A stretch of 38,094 nt of DNA from assembly GCA_002710725.1 (NCBI GenBank), contig PAKT01000095.1, positions 1 through 38,094 of the forward strand, given 5' to 3'. This stretch comes from Spongiibacteraceae bacterium (GTDB lineage Bacteria > Pseudomonadota > Gammaproteobacteria > Pseudomonadales > Spongiibacteraceae). The translations under genes were made by a program, and so were the position numbers. Each line of letters opens with the position of its first letter. Position 1 is the first letter of the stretch. The notes under the pieces were generated by a model that saw only the letters and a list, made by a program, of their open reading frames with translations, was not told the DNA's origin and ran no database searches. Positions 1 to 9,109 of the stretch are shown here, one piece after another.

Positions 1-45
1 ATTCATTAAACTGATTTTGCGACGATCACTTTAATGGAGCTACCG

Positions 46-210
46 ATGTCCCACGCAGGAAGAATTATAGGCATACCTGGGCTTGAGATTGAACGGGTAG
101 TACGCACACAGGGCATAGAGGTTTGGGCGAAGCCGAGTTTCAGGCCGCGCTGTAAACACTGCCAGGTCGCGGCTTTGCGGATCAAAGCGACCTATCTGAA
201 AACGGAATGA
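46..210 (+). pseudogene. ISL3-family transposase, N-terminal fragment
   Basis: A 54-codon frame runs from ATG at 46 to TGA at 210. It reads like the start of an ISL3-type transposase: a GIPGLEIERV segment, a basic stretch and a CKHC half of the N-terminal zinc finger (FRPRCKHCQ). Full-length members of the family have around 400 residues, and none of the catalytic DDE region follows in any frame, so this is a degraded relic. No terminal inverted repeats were found. It marks an old insertion just before the acylase gene. The family call rests on a short region and is moderate. Confidence 0.5.
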
Positions 211-528
211 GTGACTGGAAGGGAGGGATTACTGCTCAGGAGAAAGGCTTGGCTCGGTTTGCGATGTTGCGGTTTGGTGTCTGAAAATTGCGCTCGCTCC
301 CGGCGGTCTGTGCACTGCCCGTATTTCGATGACGATATCGGTGACTACAGGTCTGCGCACTTCCACACGCTACGGGGAAAACACGTGTGCTGCTCCGCTA
401 CAACTTAATAACGCTCGTTCCTGTGTCTTGACTCCTTGCACTCTGAATGTGTTCACTACACACTTCCTGCACAATTAATAAATTAACGGTCGCGCTCCTA
501 TCCATGGAGTGCTGTGGGGGCAAACGAT
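211..528. other. Intergenic stretch, no supported gene
   Basis: The 65-codon frame at 211-408 has no recognisable motif or ribosome binding site, and is probably eroded insertion-sequence DNA following the ISL3 fragment. The last 100 bases should hold the promoter of the acylase gene, but I see no convincing -35/-10 pair. A G-rich run (GGGGG at 516-520) is the likely ribosome binding site for the ATG at 529. Confidence 0.5.
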
Positions 529-3042
529 ATGAAGTGCGTGGCAGAAATTTTACTAACAGCGGTGCTGCTCACCCTACTAACAGGCTGCAATGCCGGTAGC
601 GGTTCAGGCAATGTACCTCCGCCAGCCAGGGGCGGGGATACCAGTGGCGATGGCAACCAGGGCGGCGACGGGAATGGGGATGATCCCGACCTGACCTATG
701 ACGTTTCTGTGCGACGCACCTCTTTCGGTGTTCCCCATATCCGGGCTGATGATTTCGGCAGTATGGGCTATGGCTATGGTTACGTGCACGCCCAAGATAA
801 CCTGTGTGTGCTGCTTGAAGACTTGATTACCATTCGTGGCGAGCGCGCCCGCTATTTCGGTCGTTCCGGCCCGAGCTATCAAATTGTCGCTAACGGCTCC
901 TCTGCCTCACCGGTAGACTCAGACTTTTTCTGGAAACTATTGGCCACCGATGAGGCCATTGCGGGCCTAAAAAACGATATTGTGCCAGAGGCTGAAGCGG
1001 CAACCCGGGGGTTTGTAGCGGGCTTCAATCGCTATGTCCGGGAGATTAAGGGCGGAGAGCATACGGGCCGCCATGAGGCCTGTCGTGATGCCGAGTGGCT
1101 ACTGGAAATCGGCGAGGACGATATGTATCGCCGCTATTTCCGTCTGGGACTGCTGGCAAGCTCGTCGGTATTCGTCAGGGATATCGCTACTGCGCAACCG
1201 CCCGGACCAGCTAATCCACCAGCACCGGTTAACACGGCGGCTATAGCCGGCCTGCCGCCCGCAGACCTCCCCTTCCCGTTGGGGGGAGAACTGCCCATTG
1301 GCAGTAACATGTACGCCCTTGGCCCGAAAGCCACCGCGAACAATCGCTCCATGCTCTTCGGAAACCCCCACTTCCCCTGGACGGGTACCGAGCGCCTTTA
1401 CCTTTCTCACTTGCAGGTAGGCGATACCGATATTATGGGCACTTCACTGTATGGTGTGCCGGCTGTTCTGATTGGTTTTAATGACAAGTTTGCCTGGAGC
1501 CACACTGTCTCCACAGCCTACCGCTTCAGCTTTTACGAGCTGACACTCAATCCGTCAGACCCGACCCAGTACCTTTATGACGGTGAATTCCGGCCAATGC
1601 AGGAAGTGCCGATACAGATTGAGGTGCTGGAAGACAATGGTGAAACCACTACCGAGTCACGCACCCTCTACCGCTCACATTTTGGGCCGATGCTGGAATT
1701 TGCGGTTAGTGGTGTAACTATCTTCGAGTGGAGTTTCGCCAAAGCATACACCCTGCGAGATGCCAACGCTGAAAATACACGGCTGATCAATCAGTTTTAC
1801 GCCTGGAACAAAGCCCAGAGCCTTGAAGAGTTCATCTCCTTGCACGCGAGTGTGCTGGGCGTGCCCTGGGTTAACACCGCGGCCACGGGGCCGGGGGAAA
1901 GTGCTTACTATGGTGACGTGACCGTGGTGCCGAATGTGCCCGACAGCAAGGTGCAGCAATGTACTACTGCATTATCACCGGCATTGGGACAATTGGTGCC
2001 TGGTTTGCCGCTATTGGATGGTTCACGTGCCGATTGTGAGTGGGATAACGATGCCGACGCACCGGCACCGGGCATTTTTGGGCCTTCCAACCTGCCAAAG
2101 CTGGTGCGTGAGGATTGGGTGCATAATTGCAACGACAGCTATTGGGCCACCCACCCGGCGGAGCCTATCACTGGTTTTGCCGCCATCATCGGTGACGAAG
2201 AAAGCGAGCGATCGCTGCGCACAAGGCTCTGCATGAAGCAGATTATCGATCAGCTCGATGTAGGCAGCCTGGGCGATGCCGAAGGTCAGACTAGCGCATT
2301 TCAATTTACCGCTGAGGATATGAAGACCGTTGTGCTGGACAGTGCGGTGTTCTCTGAACAACTCGCGCGCGATGCAGTGCGATCAGATTACTGCAGCTTG
2401 GGAACGGTAATTGGCAGTATGGGCCCCGTGGATATAAGCGAGGCGTGCACGGTTCTAGCAAGCTGGGACGGCAAGAACAACCTTGACTCTGAAGGCGGCC
2501 ATATTTGGCGGGAGTTCTGGCGTAGCGCCAATGGGGGCAACCTGCTGTGGACCAATGCTTTTGATGCAAGCGACCCGGTCAACACCCCGTCAGGCCTGGC
2601 TACCGTAAACCCGGAAATTCAGCGGGCATTCGCAGACGGGGTAAGTCGGGTCGCAGGTTCACCTTTTGCTTTTGATACCCCTATGGGCGAGATCCAATTC
2701 TCTGGCATACATCCCGCCGAAAATGGCGAAGATCGAATCCCTATTTTTGGCGGCGAGGGGTTCGAAGGCTCTTTCACCATTGCCAACGCGCGTGGCAGCG
2801 GACTATCGGATACCGGCTATAACATCACCTACGGCAACAGCTATATACAGGTAGTAACCTGGGACGAGAACGACAACCCCTTGGCGGATGCTTTCGTCAC
2901 ATACTCCCAGTCCACTGACCCTGCGTCTCCGTATTATCGAGACATGACCGAGGCCTATTCTGCAAAGTCTTGGATAAGGCTGCCATTTACAGAAGCTGAC
3001 ATCGTAGCGGATACCCAAGAGGCGCTAATGTTGCAGGAGTAG
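529..3042 (+). CDS. Penicillin amidase-family acylase (AHL/aculeacin acylase type), lipoprotein
   Basis: This is an N-terminal-nucleophile hydrolase expected to cleave amide-linked acyl chains, such as acyl-homoserine lactones, lipopeptides or beta-lactams. The first 20 residues form a lipoprotein signal with lipobox LLTGC, followed by a Gly/Asp/Asn-rich linker, so the enzyme is probably anchored in the periplasm. The alpha chain (about 55-250) contains the typical SFGVPHIRADD start. The spacer ends at PIG before SNMYALG; Ser259 would become the free N-terminal nucleophile of the beta chain after autoprocessing. GNPHFPW and GFNDKFAWSHT follow, as in PvdQ/aculeacin acylase relatives. The length (837 aa) is normal. 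The track starts at GTG 514, but ATG 529 with GGGGG eight bases upstream gives a cleaner signal peptide. It converges on the DUF4345 operon. The exact substrate cannot be read from sequence. Confidence 0.9.
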   Translation: MKCVAEILLTAVLLTLLTGCNAGSGSGNVPPPARGGDTSGDGNQGGDGNGDDPDLTYDVSVRRTSFGVPHIRADDFGSMGYGYGYVHAQDNLCVLLEDLITIRGERARYFGRSGPSYQIVANGSSASPVDSDFFWKLLATDEAIAGLKNDIVPEAEAATRGFVAGFNRYVREIKGGEHTGRHEACRDAEWLLEIGEDDMYRRYFRLGLLASSSVFVRDIATAQPPGPANPPAPVNTAAIAGLPPADLPFPLGGELPIGSNMYALGPKATANNRSMLFGNPHFPWTGTERLYLSHLQVGDTDIMGTSLYGVPAVLIGFNDKFAWSHTVSTAYRFSFYELTLNPSDPTQYLYDGEFRPMQEVPIQIEVLEDNGETTTESRTLYRSHFGPMLEFAVSGVTIFEWSFAKAYTLRDANAENTRLINQFYAWNKAQSLEEFISLHASVLGVPWVNTAATGPGESAYYGDVTVVPNVPDSKVQQCTTALSPALGQLVPGLPLLDGSRADCEWDNDADAPAPGIFGPSNLPKLVREDWVHNCNDSYWATHPAEPITGFAAIIGDEESERSLRTRLCMKQIIDQLDVGSLGDAEGQTSAFQFTAEDMKTVVLDSAVFSEQLARDAVRSDYCSLGTVIGSMGPVDISEACTVLASWDGKNNLDSEGGHIWREFWRSANGGNLLWTNAFDASDPVNTPSGLATVNPEIQRAFADGVSRVAGSPFAFDTPMGEIQFSGIHPAENGEDRIPIFGGEGFEGSFTIANARGSGLSDTGYNITYGNSYIQVVTWDENDNPLADAFVTYSQSTDPASPYYRDMTEAYSAKSWIRLPFTEADIVADTQEALMLQE

Positions 3043-3110
3043 GAGTTGAGCTAACACAGCTAAGGGGAGGGGCAACCACCTCTCGATTCCAGGAGAGTTA
3101 ACGATAAATT

Positions 3111-3144
3111 CAATAAAAATGGGCGGGAAGCCAACAACCCGCCC
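3111..3144 (-). terminator. Rho-independent terminator of the P450/TonB-receptor operon
   Basis: GGGCGGG (3121-3127) and CCCGCCC (3138-3144) form a 7-bp G/C stem with a 10-base loop. On the minus strand the stem is followed by ATTTTTATTG. It lies 11 bases past the DUF4345 stop codon. Confidence 0.8.
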
Positions 3145-3154
3145 AGCTGGGCGC

Positions 3155-3544
3155 TTAAATAGACCGGCGCAATAGAACTGTTCGGAGACGGGAAACGCCA
3201 GCGGCTAACAGCAACTCACCCAATCCGACCCAAAAATGAAGGCTCAAGCCTTCGCCATTGGATAAATCCATCCCGAGGCGTATACCGCCAACACAGGTAA
3301 ACGCCCAAACCACCATCCTTAATGACGACTCCAGAGAACCCCCTCGCACAACCTCGGTCAGTAGAAACGCCCCCAACCCCAGCTGAATCCCTCCGTAGGT
3401 TGCTCTAACGTCGAGCAGAGCCTGACTATTCAGCTGGAACTCGCCAGTCAACGATAGCATCATGCCAGGTACGATAAGGTAGGCGAGACCCAGGCCAACC
3501 AGCGAAAAGCCAATAACTGTTAGTGCAGCACGTTCATTTATCAC
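3155..3544 (-). CDS. DUF4345-family membrane protein
   Basis: A 129-aa hydrophobic protein with four predicted membrane spans at about residues 6-26, 47-65, 73-92 and 102-119. The LxxRATYGGIQLGLGAFLL segment and the overall four-span layout match DUF4345 proteins, whose function is unknown. It is the last gene of the operon, 15 bases after the TonB receptor stop, and a strong terminator follows. It could assist envelope handling of the substrate taken up by the receptor, but that is inference from position only. Confidence 0.8.
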   Translation of the reverse strand: MINERAALTVIGFSLVGLGLAYLIVPGMMLSLTGEFQLNSQALLDVRATYGGIQLGLGAFLLTEVVRGGSLESSLRMVVWAFTCVGGIRLGMDLSNGEGLSLHFWVGLGELLLAAGVSRLRTVLLRRSI

Positions 3545-3559
3545 GTTATCAGCCTCGAT

Positions 3560-6076
3560 TTAGTAGTTATAGATAATGTCCAGACCATAGCTGCGAGGTT
3601 CGCCCCAAAGTACCGCGCGATCTGCATGGGGCAGATTATCGACAGCGTGTAGCTCGTACTCCTCGTCAAAAATGTTCTTGACCCAGAGCGCTACATTGAG
3701 GGAACTTGCCCCTCCCACAGGAATGTCTGCCATTGCCAAGCGCGCATTCAAAAGCTCAAAGGCTGGTAGTTCAGTCAGTCCTTCTCGGCCTTTTAGCACG
3801 AGCCCCTTGCGCAAATCGATATAGCTGTAATCCATGTTGAGATTAAGACGGCCCCAATTGGTATTCAGCAGCGTCCAGTCAATCCCCAGCGTCGCTGAAT
3901 GCTCTGGAGCTGACGGAAAATCGACTTCCGGCGACAGCGTGGCCGAAAGCGCAGGATCACCTTGGATGTCGACATCAGTATTCAGGTAGGTGTAGTTAAA
4001 CATAAAGAAAAAATCGGCGGTCAGGGCAAAAACTAGCTCAGTTTCAAGACCGTACATCTCAGCCAGACCGATATTGTCTGCCTTGGTATCAGCCACTGTG
4101 CCATTGATCAGCACCGGAGCTTGGAGATCCTCGTAGGTGCTTTTGAATATATCCATATTCAAACGCAGGCGGCGATCCAGCATCTCACTCTTCATGCCGA
4201 GTTCATAGGAGATCACCTGCTCCGGATCAAACCCTTCAACAAAACCATAGCCGTAGTCCACACCATCAGAAGCCGGCCCCTGGTTGCCATCTACTTGAGG
4301 GTCACGCGTGTTAAAGCCACCGCTCTTGTAGCCTTCTACACGCTTGACGTAAATATTAATGTCATCCGTCACGTCATACCCCAGCACGATACTGGCCGAC
4401 GTGTCGTTATATTCACTCTCACCGACGACATTGTCGAAGCCACGATTTTGTGGAATTACAAATCCGGCCTGCGCCAAAATGGCCGCGGTCAACGGGTTGT
4501 TGAACGCGGGTGAGCCGAGGTCAAATGCAATGCCCTGGCCACCGGAGGTTCCCTCAATATAAAATAGATCAGTCTGGTTCTTGCGAGCCCAGCGGGTATC
4601 TCTGGAACCCCGGAAGCCCACAATAGCGTAGGCACGATAGTCAAAAACCTCCGGGCGGAAGCTGAACTGACCAAATAGCGCTGCAGCCGTATTTTCAATT
4701 TCATAGTGTTGGCTTACGAAATTGACCAATCGACCATCGCTGACGGAAAACAGGGGGCCGCCTATAAGAGGTAATAACTCATCGTCAACGGGGCCACTAA
4801 ACTGGTGATGCAAGGGGCTGTTATCTTCGGTCGCCTCTTCCTCGAAGTAGTAAGCCCCAAGGATGTAATCCAGTTGCCCGTCAAATAAACCGTCTTGAGA
4901 AAACTGAAACTCGTGACTCGACTGGCTTTGTGAGATAACTGGCACGACCAGTGGGGTTGGTCCGCCCAAAAACTGTTGAGCAGCGATGCCATCATAGCGA
5001 TGGGTATCAATGCGATAGTCCAATGAGCCACGACCGCCACCCAGATCAGCGTAGGACGCGTCATCCAGCGTTCGGTAAGCGCCAATGTATTTCAGCTGAT
5101 AGTTTTCGCCTTGCCAGTCGAGCGTTAAAGCGTGCCCGGCGATCTCGGTTCTGGATTCCTCATAGGGCGGTCCTGAGGAAAGTTCATCAAGTCGGTCATC
5201 GCTGAAAACGGTGGCGCTTGCCCCGTTGTTTTTCACTGGATCAGACTGTCCCTTGTCAATTCTAGGCCCGATGACTCCCTGATACATATAGTTGTGGTAA
5301 TTGAAATCGGAGCGGTCGTAGGTGTAGTCTGCCGTCAAATTCTCGCTTGGCTCCCAGCGCAGGTCCAGGCGCAGGCCTTGCACGTCTTTATCGCCAAAGT
5401 TACCCCCAGGCCCAGTGTTATCGATATAGCCGTCCTGTGTGCTGTACATATAAGCAAGCTTGGCGGCAATGTTCTCGCTCAATGGCACATTAACCATCGT
5501 GTTGCTGCTGAAGCGATTACGATTCCCCAGCGTAAACTTTTGCTTGAGTTCAAATTCATCAACACTGGGTCGTCGGGTAATCAGATTGATTGCGCCACCG
5601 GTGGTATTGCGGCCATACAAGGTACCCTGCGGCCCCTTGAGGATTTCTATACGCTCAAGGTCTGCAACATCGACGGCGGTACCGGTGGAGCGTGCGATAT
5701 AGACCCCATCCATGTAGACGCCAATGGGAGCATCCTGAGTAACCTGCACATCAAAGATACCCACACCCCGGATAAAAATGCGGAGCGTTGCATTGTTGAT
5801 GGGAAAGGGCTCAACGGTCATGCCTGGGACCTTTGCGCCAATATCGCCGAGACCGTCAATACCAAGCACTTCCAGTTGCTCCGCGCCAAATGCCTTTATG
5901 GATATTGGTGCGTCCTGCAACGATTCAGTCTTCTTCTGAGCCGTGACAATGACTTCCTCCAGTTGGGCTTTGCGCGCGTCAGAGTAGGAAAGTGTCGACA
6001 AGACGAATAGTGATGCCACGAGACCTGCGCGAGTCATACCCCTAGGGCCATCTATGAAGTTATTCTTTATGTACAT
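3560..6076 (-). CDS. TonB-dependent outer membrane receptor
   Basis: An 838-aa outer-membrane beta-barrel transporter powered by TonB-ExbBD. A signal sequence (MTRAGLVASLFVLSTLSYSDA region) is followed by a TonB box-like EEVIVTAQKK, a plug domain of about residues 45-165 (DAPISIKAFGAEQLE; RIEILKGPQGTLYGRNTTGGAINL) and a long barrel. The C-terminus, GLDIIYNY, ends in an aromatic residue as expected. ATG 6076 is preferred because AGGGTGA lies six bases upstream; the internal Met at codon 14 has no well-spaced site. It resembles the large proteobacterial receptor group of oligotrophic environments (IroN/CirA-like annotation), often tied to steroids, plant compounds or siderophores. The P450 gene ends six bases upstream, so uptake and oxidation are probably co-expressed. 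Confidence 0.95.
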   Translation of the reverse strand: MYIKNNFIDGPRGMTRAGLVASLFVLSTLSYSDARKAQLEEVIVTAQKKTESLQDAPISIKAFGAEQLEVLGIDGLGDIGAKVPGMTVEPFPINNATLRIFIRGVGIFDVQVTQDAPIGVYMDGVYIARSTGTAVDVADLERIEILKGPQGTLYGRNTTGGAINLITRRPSVDEFELKQKFTLGNRNRFSSNTMVNVPLSENIAAKLAYMYSTQDGYIDNTGPGGNFGDKDVQGLRLDLRWEPSENLTADYTYDRSDFNYHNYMYQGVIGPRIDKGQSDPVKNNGASATVFSDDRLDELSSGPPYEESRTEIAGHALTLDWQGENYQLKYIGAYRTLDDASYADLGGGRGSLDYRIDTHRYDGIAAQQFLGGPTPLVVPVISQSQSSHEFQFSQDGLFDGQLDYILGAYYFEEEATEDNSPLHHQFSGPVDDELLPLIGGPLFSVSDGRLVNFVSQHYEIENTAAALFGQFSFRPEVFDYRAYAIVGFRGSRDTRWARKNQTDLFYIEGTSGGQGIAFDLGSPAFNNPLTAAILAQAGFVIPQNRGFDNVVGESEYNDTSASIVLGYDVTDDINIYVKRVEGYKSGGFNTRDPQVDGNQGPASDGVDYGYGFVEGFDPEQVISYELGMKSEMLDRRLRLNMDIFKSTYEDLQAPVLINGTVADTKADNIGLAEMYGLETELVFALTADFFFMFNYTYLNTDVDIQGDPALSATLSPEVDFPSAPEHSATLGIDWTLLNTNWGRLNLNMDYSYIDLRKGLVLKGREGLTELPAFELLNARLAMADIPVGGASSLNVALWVKNIFDEEYELHAVDNLPHADRAVLWGEPRSYGLDIIYNY

Positions 6077-6082
6077 TATTTG

Positions 6083-7468
6083 TCACCCTGAAGTTTTTGA
6101 ATTATCTGTAGGCACATTGCTATGGCGTTTTTGTATCCGGACCTTGAATCTGTCTGATAGCGTAGGCGACGGATCGAAGATCATGTCGTAGTGCTTACCG
6201 GGCTCTGCTGCAGAAATGTTGTATTCACTGAGCAAGGTCGCCACTGTCGTGAGCATCATGCTTTCTGCCATCCCGGCGCCCAAGCAGATATGGGGCCCCC
6301 GACCAAAAGGGTTAAAAGCGTAGCGCTGGCGGTGTTGGTTGTGCTCTTTATCGTAGCGGCGCGGGTCAAAACATTCTGGGTTAGGGAAAAACGCCTCGTC
6401 AAAATGCGTCGAGGTGGTGAATACAAGCAGGTTTTCGCCCTTCTTGATTTTGTAGCCGCTAAACTCAAAGTCTTTGGAAGCACTGCGGCCGTTGCCAAAA
6501 GCCACCGGGTAGAGGCGGAGTATCTCCATGCAGAAACCAAACAGCTCGGGGAGTTTGCGTAATGTTTCGGCATCGGGAATCCCGCCATGTTCAAGTACGG
6601 CTTGATCAAGCTCAGTGATAAGTCGCGCGGTGGCTTGAGGATTTTCAACGACTTCTCGCAGAAGAAAGGTCAACCCGGCGCCGAGCGTATCCAAGCCTGC
6701 CCAGAACGGCGCAAGGAACATAAAGTCGTAGTCGCCGGGTGTAAAGCCAGGCATCTTGCCCTTAATGTCCATCACCGCTTTGAAGAACCCGGATGTTGGC
6801 GGAGATGTTTCAAATTGCTGCTGAAGTTCGCGCACAAACTTGAAGGATTGTCGTTTGTGCCACAAGTACCACGGGGACAGGAGCATCAGGCGTGGCCATT
6901 TTCCCAGTACCAGTACATTGAAAGTGATTCGCTGATATTCGGCGATTGACCGCGCTACGGATGGTTCAACCGTTGGCCAGTTGCCTGTCATCAACAGGAA
7001 CAGTTCGCTATTGGTCAGGGTTCGTGTAAGCGAGCGAGCAGACACGGTGTCGCCTTGTTCGGTATAGCTGGCAACCGTATCGCGTACGATACGAATAATA
7101 TCCTCTTGCCGTTCAATAGCCGCACCGCGCACCATACTCGACTTGAAGTTGCGCCGTACTTCAATATGCTCACTGCCGTCCATCGCGCTAAGAAAATGAG
7201 GGCATTGCCAGAACCGGGTCAATTTCCCCCAGAATTCGTTTGAGACGAAGCAGTCCTTGCCATCCTCATTCATAAATTTCACGGCATCCCAGCCACTGAG
7301 AATTACTAACTCACGCGGTCCGGCTTTTACTCTGAAAACCGGACCTTGCTTGGCTTGCTGCTGCCGCAGAAACTGTAAAGGATTGCGCAACATGGAGACT
7401 GCACTGCCCAATAACGGCACGCCGTCTGCGACAGGAATGGTGGGGTCTTTCAGTACATTTTCGTTCAC
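6083..7468 (-). CDS. Cytochrome P450
   Basis: A 461-aa soluble bacterial P450 monooxygenase. The heme-binding loop is FNPFGRGPHICLGAGM with Cys395 as the expected thiolate ligand. The K-helix ExxR is EILR at about 315-318, and the I-helix oxygen-activation region is AGLDTLGAG at about 257-265. The FDPRRY meander precedes the heme loop. No ferredoxin or reductase gene is nearby, so electrons must come from elsewhere. It begins five bases after the YtfJ-like gene and ends six bases before the TonB receptor. The class of substrate (terpene, steroid, fatty acid) cannot be decided from the sequence, but pairing with a receptor suggests catabolism or detoxification of an imported hydrophobic compound. 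Confidence 0.95.
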   Translation of the reverse strand: MNENVLKDPTIPVADGVPLLGSAVSMLRNPLQFLRQQQAKQGPVFRVKAGPRELVILSGWDAVKFMNEDGKDCFVSNEFWGKLTRFWQCPHFLSAMDGSEHIEVRRNFKSSMVRGAAIERQEDIIRIVRDTVASYTEQGDTVSARSLTRTLTNSELFLLMTGNWPTVEPSVARSIAEYQRITFNVLVLGKWPRLMLLSPWYLWHKRQSFKFVRELQQQFETSPPTSGFFKAVMDIKGKMPGFTPGDYDFMFLAPFWAGLDTLGAGLTFLLREVVENPQATARLITELDQAVLEHGGIPDAETLRKLPELFGFCMEILRLYPVAFGNGRSASKDFEFSGYKIKKGENLLVFTTSTHFDEAFFPNPECFDPRRYDKEHNQHRQRYAFNPFGRGPHICLGAGMAESMMLTTVATLLSEYNISAAEPGKHYDMIFDPSPTLSDRFKVRIQKRHSNVPTDNSKTSG

Positions 7469-7473
7469 TGTAA

Positions 7474-8055
7474 TTATTCTCCGTCCCGCAAAGCCTTTAA
7501 GAGGCTGATAAACTCACTAATTTCCTTGCTGGATAGTTTTCCATCCTTAAATTTTTGAACGCGGCCAGCACTGTCCAATACAATGACCGCTGCGCTTTTT
7601 CGTTTCAGTCTCCATGCCTTCTGTGCTTTGCTGGCATCGTCCAGCACAAACATTGCATGGGCATTTTTTGGCTGTTGCCTGGCTTCCTCGAAGGCGCTGC
7701 GGGCGAAGGCGCCCCCCATGGGAAAAACGTCGTCAATATTGATCATGCTGACCACTTTCATTTTTTCTTCGGGAAAGGCTTCAACGCCGCCTTCGGCTTC
7801 CAATGCGTCCAGCAGGGCTTGATTGACTTCGTCTATACCCATGCGTGCTGCCACGATGTAAAGCATATATGTGCGACCTTGCAGGCTGTCGCTAGACCAC
7901 GTGGCATAACTGATTTCACCTGATTCCAGTTTCAGTTCGCCAGCTCTACCGCTCAGTTCGACCAGGGGCAACGGCTGCCCGATTTCAATTGCCATGTTTT
8001 CTCCCGCTCTCGCGATGTTGCTCATCAACAGCAAACAAAAAATAAGTGACCGCAT
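7474..8055 (-). CDS. YtfJ-family periplasmic thioredoxin-fold protein
   Basis: A 193-aa protein with a Sec signal peptide (MRSLIFCLLLMSNIARAG, cleavage probably after ARA) and the YtfJ/HI0045-type fold: IGQPLPLVELSG, the RTYMLYIVAARMGID strand region, VSMINIDDVFPMG and AAVIVLDSAGRVQKFKDGKLS. No CxxC redox motif is present, so it is not an ordinary thioredoxin; the family function is not settled. The track begins at TTG 8076, but ATG 8055 has GGGAGAG a few bases upstream and gives a proper signal peptide. It is the first gene of the P450/TonB operon, divergent from the TetR gene. Confidence 0.8.
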   Translation of the reverse strand: MRSLIFCLLLMSNIARAGENMAIEIGQPLPLVELSGRAGELKLESGEISYATWSSDSLQGRTYMLYIVAARMGIDEVNQALLDALEAEGGVEAFPEEKMKVVSMINIDDVFPMGGAFARSAFEEARQQPKNAHAMFVLDDASKAQKAWRLKRKSAAVIVLDSAGRVQKFKDGKLSSKEISEFISLLKALRDGE

Positions 8056-8134
8056 ACGACTCTCCCTTTGACGCAATACACTGTAATATGAGGAAATGAG
8101 CGAATCGATCAGGTTCTTCAGGTGATAAAAATCG
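8056..8134. promoter_or_regulatory. Divergent promoter region between the TetR gene and the P450 operon
   Basis: The 79-bp gap separates divergent starts at 8055 and 8135 and must carry both promoters and probably the TetR operator. The ribosome binding sites are visible (GGGAGAG for the minus gene, AGGTGA for tetR). I could not identify an unambiguous palindromic operator or -35/-10 pair by eye. Confidence 0.4.
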
Positions 8135-8770
8135 ATGGCAAAAAAAGAAAAAGGGCCGGTAAATCAAAGGCGTATACCCAAGCAAAAGCGTGCTATCGCC
8201 AAGTACAATGCCGTATTGGATGCTTGCGCTCAGGTTTTAGCCAAGTATGGATACCAAAAAGCGACGGTTTTGGAGCTTTCACTGGTCAGTGACGTGCCCG
8301 TGGCAACGATCTACCAGTACTTCCCCGATAAGGAGTCAATCTTTCAGGCGTGGTTCGAGCGCACGCTGGATCAGCTGTTTGAATTCATGGCCGTGTCGGT
8401 AGAAGAGCACCACGACGACGACATTGAAACGTTTATCTATCAGATGATCAGGCTGGTGCTGGACACGGTGTCGGCCGACCGTGAAAGCGTAAAGCGTCTG
8501 ATTACAGATTTGCCCCACATCATGCTGTCCCATTTGCTGACAACCACAGAAAAGAAGACGGTGGCGGTTGTTGCAACAATGACAGAGAGTTACCTGGGGC
8601 TCCCAGCAAGCGAAAAACTCTCTGCCAAGCTTCATATTTTGACCCGCTGCATACTGGGTTTCATGCTCCAGTACTTGATGGCAGAGGAGAGCGAAAACGA
8701 GATAGACCATTTAAGTGACGAACTGCGTACGCTGTCGCTTCTTTATTTGGCCGACGCATTGAATAGCTGA
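8135..8770 (+). CDS. TetR/AcrR-family transcriptional regulator
   Basis: A 211-aa regulator. The N-terminal DNA-binding domain spans about residues 20-70, with the helix-turn-helix in ATVLELSLVSDVPVATIYQYFPDKESIF, the classical TetR signature. The C-terminal part is helical and should bind a small ligand. ATG 8135 is preceded by AGGTGA. Its divergent position beside the P450/TonB operon makes it the likely local repressor, with the imported substrate or a product as inducer. The regulatory target is inferred from position. Confidence 0.9.
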   Translation: MAKKEKGPVNQRRIPKQKRAIAKYNAVLDACAQVLAKYGYQKATVLELSLVSDVPVATIYQYFPDKESIFQAWFERTLDQLFEFMAVSVEEHHDDDIETFIYQMIRLVLDTVSADRESVKRLITDLPHIMLSHLLTTTEKKTVAVVATMTESYLGLPASEKLSAKLHILTRCILGFMLQYLMAEESENEIDHLSDELRTLSLLYLADALNS

Positions 8771-9108
8771 GCCTTGACGGAATTCCTGGGCAGTTTACTT
8801 AATTCAATGTCCGCATTGAGCTGTTACCAGCCATTGATGTCGAGGCCAAACCGTCCGCTTATTACCAGAAAGCGTCGGTAGGGCCTTAAGCATATGGCAA
8901 CGTAGAGCCTTCAGGATTAAGTTGTTGGCCAAGGTTTGGTGTATGGCGGATTGAGGCCTTGGTTGCCTTAAGGTCAGTTTCGAGTGGAGCTCCAAGAGGC
9001 CAATTTTCAAAACCGTCACAGAAACCGTCACAGATCGTCACAGAAGCCTAAAAACACCAGGCAATAAAAAAGGCGAATCAGTAAGCTACTGATTCGCCTT
9101 TAGTTTTT
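8771..9108. other. Intergenic boundary between chromosomal-type genes and the defence island
   Basis: No supported gene lies here; the 75-codon minus frame at 8804-9031 shows no motif. The stretch holds three direct GTCACAGA repeats and a strong hairpin terminator, followed directly by a sequence resembling a tRNA 3' end. Together these suggest the edge of an integrated element. Confidence 0.5.
9015..9044. repeat. Three direct GTCACAGA repeats (possible integrase arm sites)
   Basis: GTCACAGA occurs at 9015-9022, 9027-9034 and 9037-9044, that is at 12- and 10-base steps, close to one helical turn. Short direct repeats at helical spacing beside a tRNA-like sequence are typical of tyrosine-integrase arm sites, but no matching integrase gene is adjacent. 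Confidence 0.4.
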
Positions 9109-9109
9109 T
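9069..9109. terminator. Strong bidirectional hairpin terminator
   Basis: AAAGGCGAATCAGTA (9069-9083) pairs perfectly with TACTGATTCGCCTTT (9087-9101) around a 3-base loop. TTTTTT follows on the plus strand, and a T-run (TTTTTTATT) follows on the minus strand. It separates the TetR side from the defence operon. Confidence 0.85.

Noticed and set aside
211-408. 65-codon plus frame after the ISL3 fragment
   Set aside because: No motif, no ribosome site and no continuity with transposase sequence.
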